A stretch of DNA of 64,000 bases from Taklimakanibacter deserti (GTDB lineage: Bacteria; Pseudomonadota; Alphaproteobacteria; Rhizobiales; Aestuariivirgaceae), in assembly GCA_003574785.1 (NCBI GenBank), contig QORU01000005.1, positions 1 through 64,000 of the forward strand, in the 5' to 3' direction. Both the position numbers and the translations under genes were made by a program. The notes under the pieces were generated by a model. The model worked only from the letters and a program-made list of their open reading frames with translations. It was not told where the DNA came from and made no database searches. How positions within the stretch are numbered: the stretch's first letter is position 1; each line of letters begins with the position of its first letter. Shown here in pieces: positions 63,480 to 64,000 of this stretch.

Positions 63480-64000
63480 ATGGCAATCCGTATCGGCGCC
63501 AATCCGATCGGCTGGTCGAATGACGACATGCAGGAGATCGGCGGCTGGATCCCGCTCGAGCAGTGCTTGAGCGAGGCGAAAGCCGCAGGCTTCGTCGGCA
63601 TGGAGCTCGGCAACAAATTTCCGCGCGAGGCGGCGAAACTGCGCCCGATCCTCGACAAATACGGCCATGCGCTGATCGGCGGCTGGCATTCGATCTTCCT
63701 GATCGAGCGCGATGCCGAGACCGAGTTCGCCGAGGCCGCCCATCACCGCAAGCTGCTCAAGGACATGGGCACGAACGTGTTCATCGTCGCCGAATGCACC
63801 CGCACGATCCATGGCGACAAGTCGAAGCCGCTCTCGACTCGTCCGAAGATGACGGAAGCCGAATGGAAGCGCTTCACCGAGCGCCTGACGAAGCTCGCCG
63901 AGCTTCTGCGGAAAGAGGGCTTCCAGCTCGTCTATCACCATCACATGGGCACCGTCATCCAGACGCCGGAAGAGATCGACCGGTTGATGAAGGAGACAGG
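63480..64000 (+). CDS. iolE: myo-inosose-2 dehydratase (partial, cut by window end)
   Basis: 173 codons are visible; the full protein is about 300 aa. It begins AIRIGANPIGWSNDDMQEIG, followed by LGNKFPREAAKLRPIL, GGWHSIFLIERDAETEFA and LVYHHHMGTVIQTPEEIDRLM, the sugar-phosphate-isomerase/TIM-barrel pattern with a metal-site histidine cluster (YHHHMG). Dehydrates 2-keto-myo-inositol to the dione that IolD opens. GAAGGAG ribosome site before the ATG at 63480. Confidence 0.96.
   Translation, partial: MAIRIGANPIGWSNDDMQEIGGWIPLEQCLSEAKAAGFVGMELGNKFPREAAKLRPILDKYGHALIGGWHSIFLIERDAETEFAEAAHHRKLLKDMGTNVFIVAECTRTIHGDKSKPLSTRPKMTEAEWKRFTERLTKLAELLRKEGFQLVYHHHMGTVIQTPEEIDRLMKET

Overview
The window reads as chromosomal DNA of a GC-rich alphaproteobacterium, most likely of the Hyphomicrobiales (Rhizobiales). 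The grounds are the rplU-rpmA / obgE-proBA-nadD-rsfS-rlmH-envC-ctpA-yibQ-rppH block, the split ATP synthase operon atpHAGDC, a DUF1127 micro-protein, rhizobial-type REP palindromes and an IolR/IolC-type inositol locus. The genus cannot be fixed from the sequence.

Layout. (1) 1-3061 is an accessory strip: an O-methyltransferase, overlapping-frame and SRAP gene remnants, and an orphan membrane/HTH protein. It ends at the 3' end of a tRNA-Ser(CGA), a classic integration point. (2) 3152-17216 is conserved housekeeping: L21 (with an added helix-hairpin-helix domain), L27, a GNAT, a repeat-bearing lytic transglycosylase, Obg, proline biosynthesis (ProBA), NadD, RsfS, RlmH, a cell-wall set (EnvC-like, CtpA, YibQ-like), RppH and a HAD phosphatase. 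(3) 17408-24113 holds an RhlE-type helicase converging on atpHAGDC, then a DUF1127 gene. (4) 24425-32703 is one co-directional, tightly packed operon: nucleoside hydrolase, ribokinase, a four-gene PotDBCA-type importer, an isochorismatase-type hydrolase and a GH63/MGH1-like glycosidase. It looks like a complete uptake-and-cleavage pathway for an unidentified glycosylated substrate and is the best candidate here for an undescribed system. (5) 32799-36993 is an RND efflux adaptor/pump pair. (6) 36997-41634 is a rhamnose-type ABC importer. (7) 41727-45582 holds PPK2, a LOG-family nucleotide hydrolase, a beta-CASP metallo-hydrolase and a small unknown. (8) 45560-53184 is a dipeptide-type ABC importer with a class-A beta-lactamase-like hydrolase at its 3' end and a divergent LysR regulator. 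(9) 53181-64000 is an inositol region: a sugar ABC importer plus oxidoreductase, an RpiR regulator, iolG, and iolC-iolD-iolE (iolE cut by the window end).

How the genes fit together. Three importer operons place the ligand-binding gene near hairpins or REP pairs that could set differential expression. The two divergent promoters of the inositol region share a 14-bp operator-like motif, AGAAYATTTRTTCC, and TTGACG/CGTCAA half-sites, which suggests common control by the RpiR protein encoded between them. Translational coupling (ATGA/GTGA overlaps) is used repeatedly in the housekeeping block and in every ABC operon.
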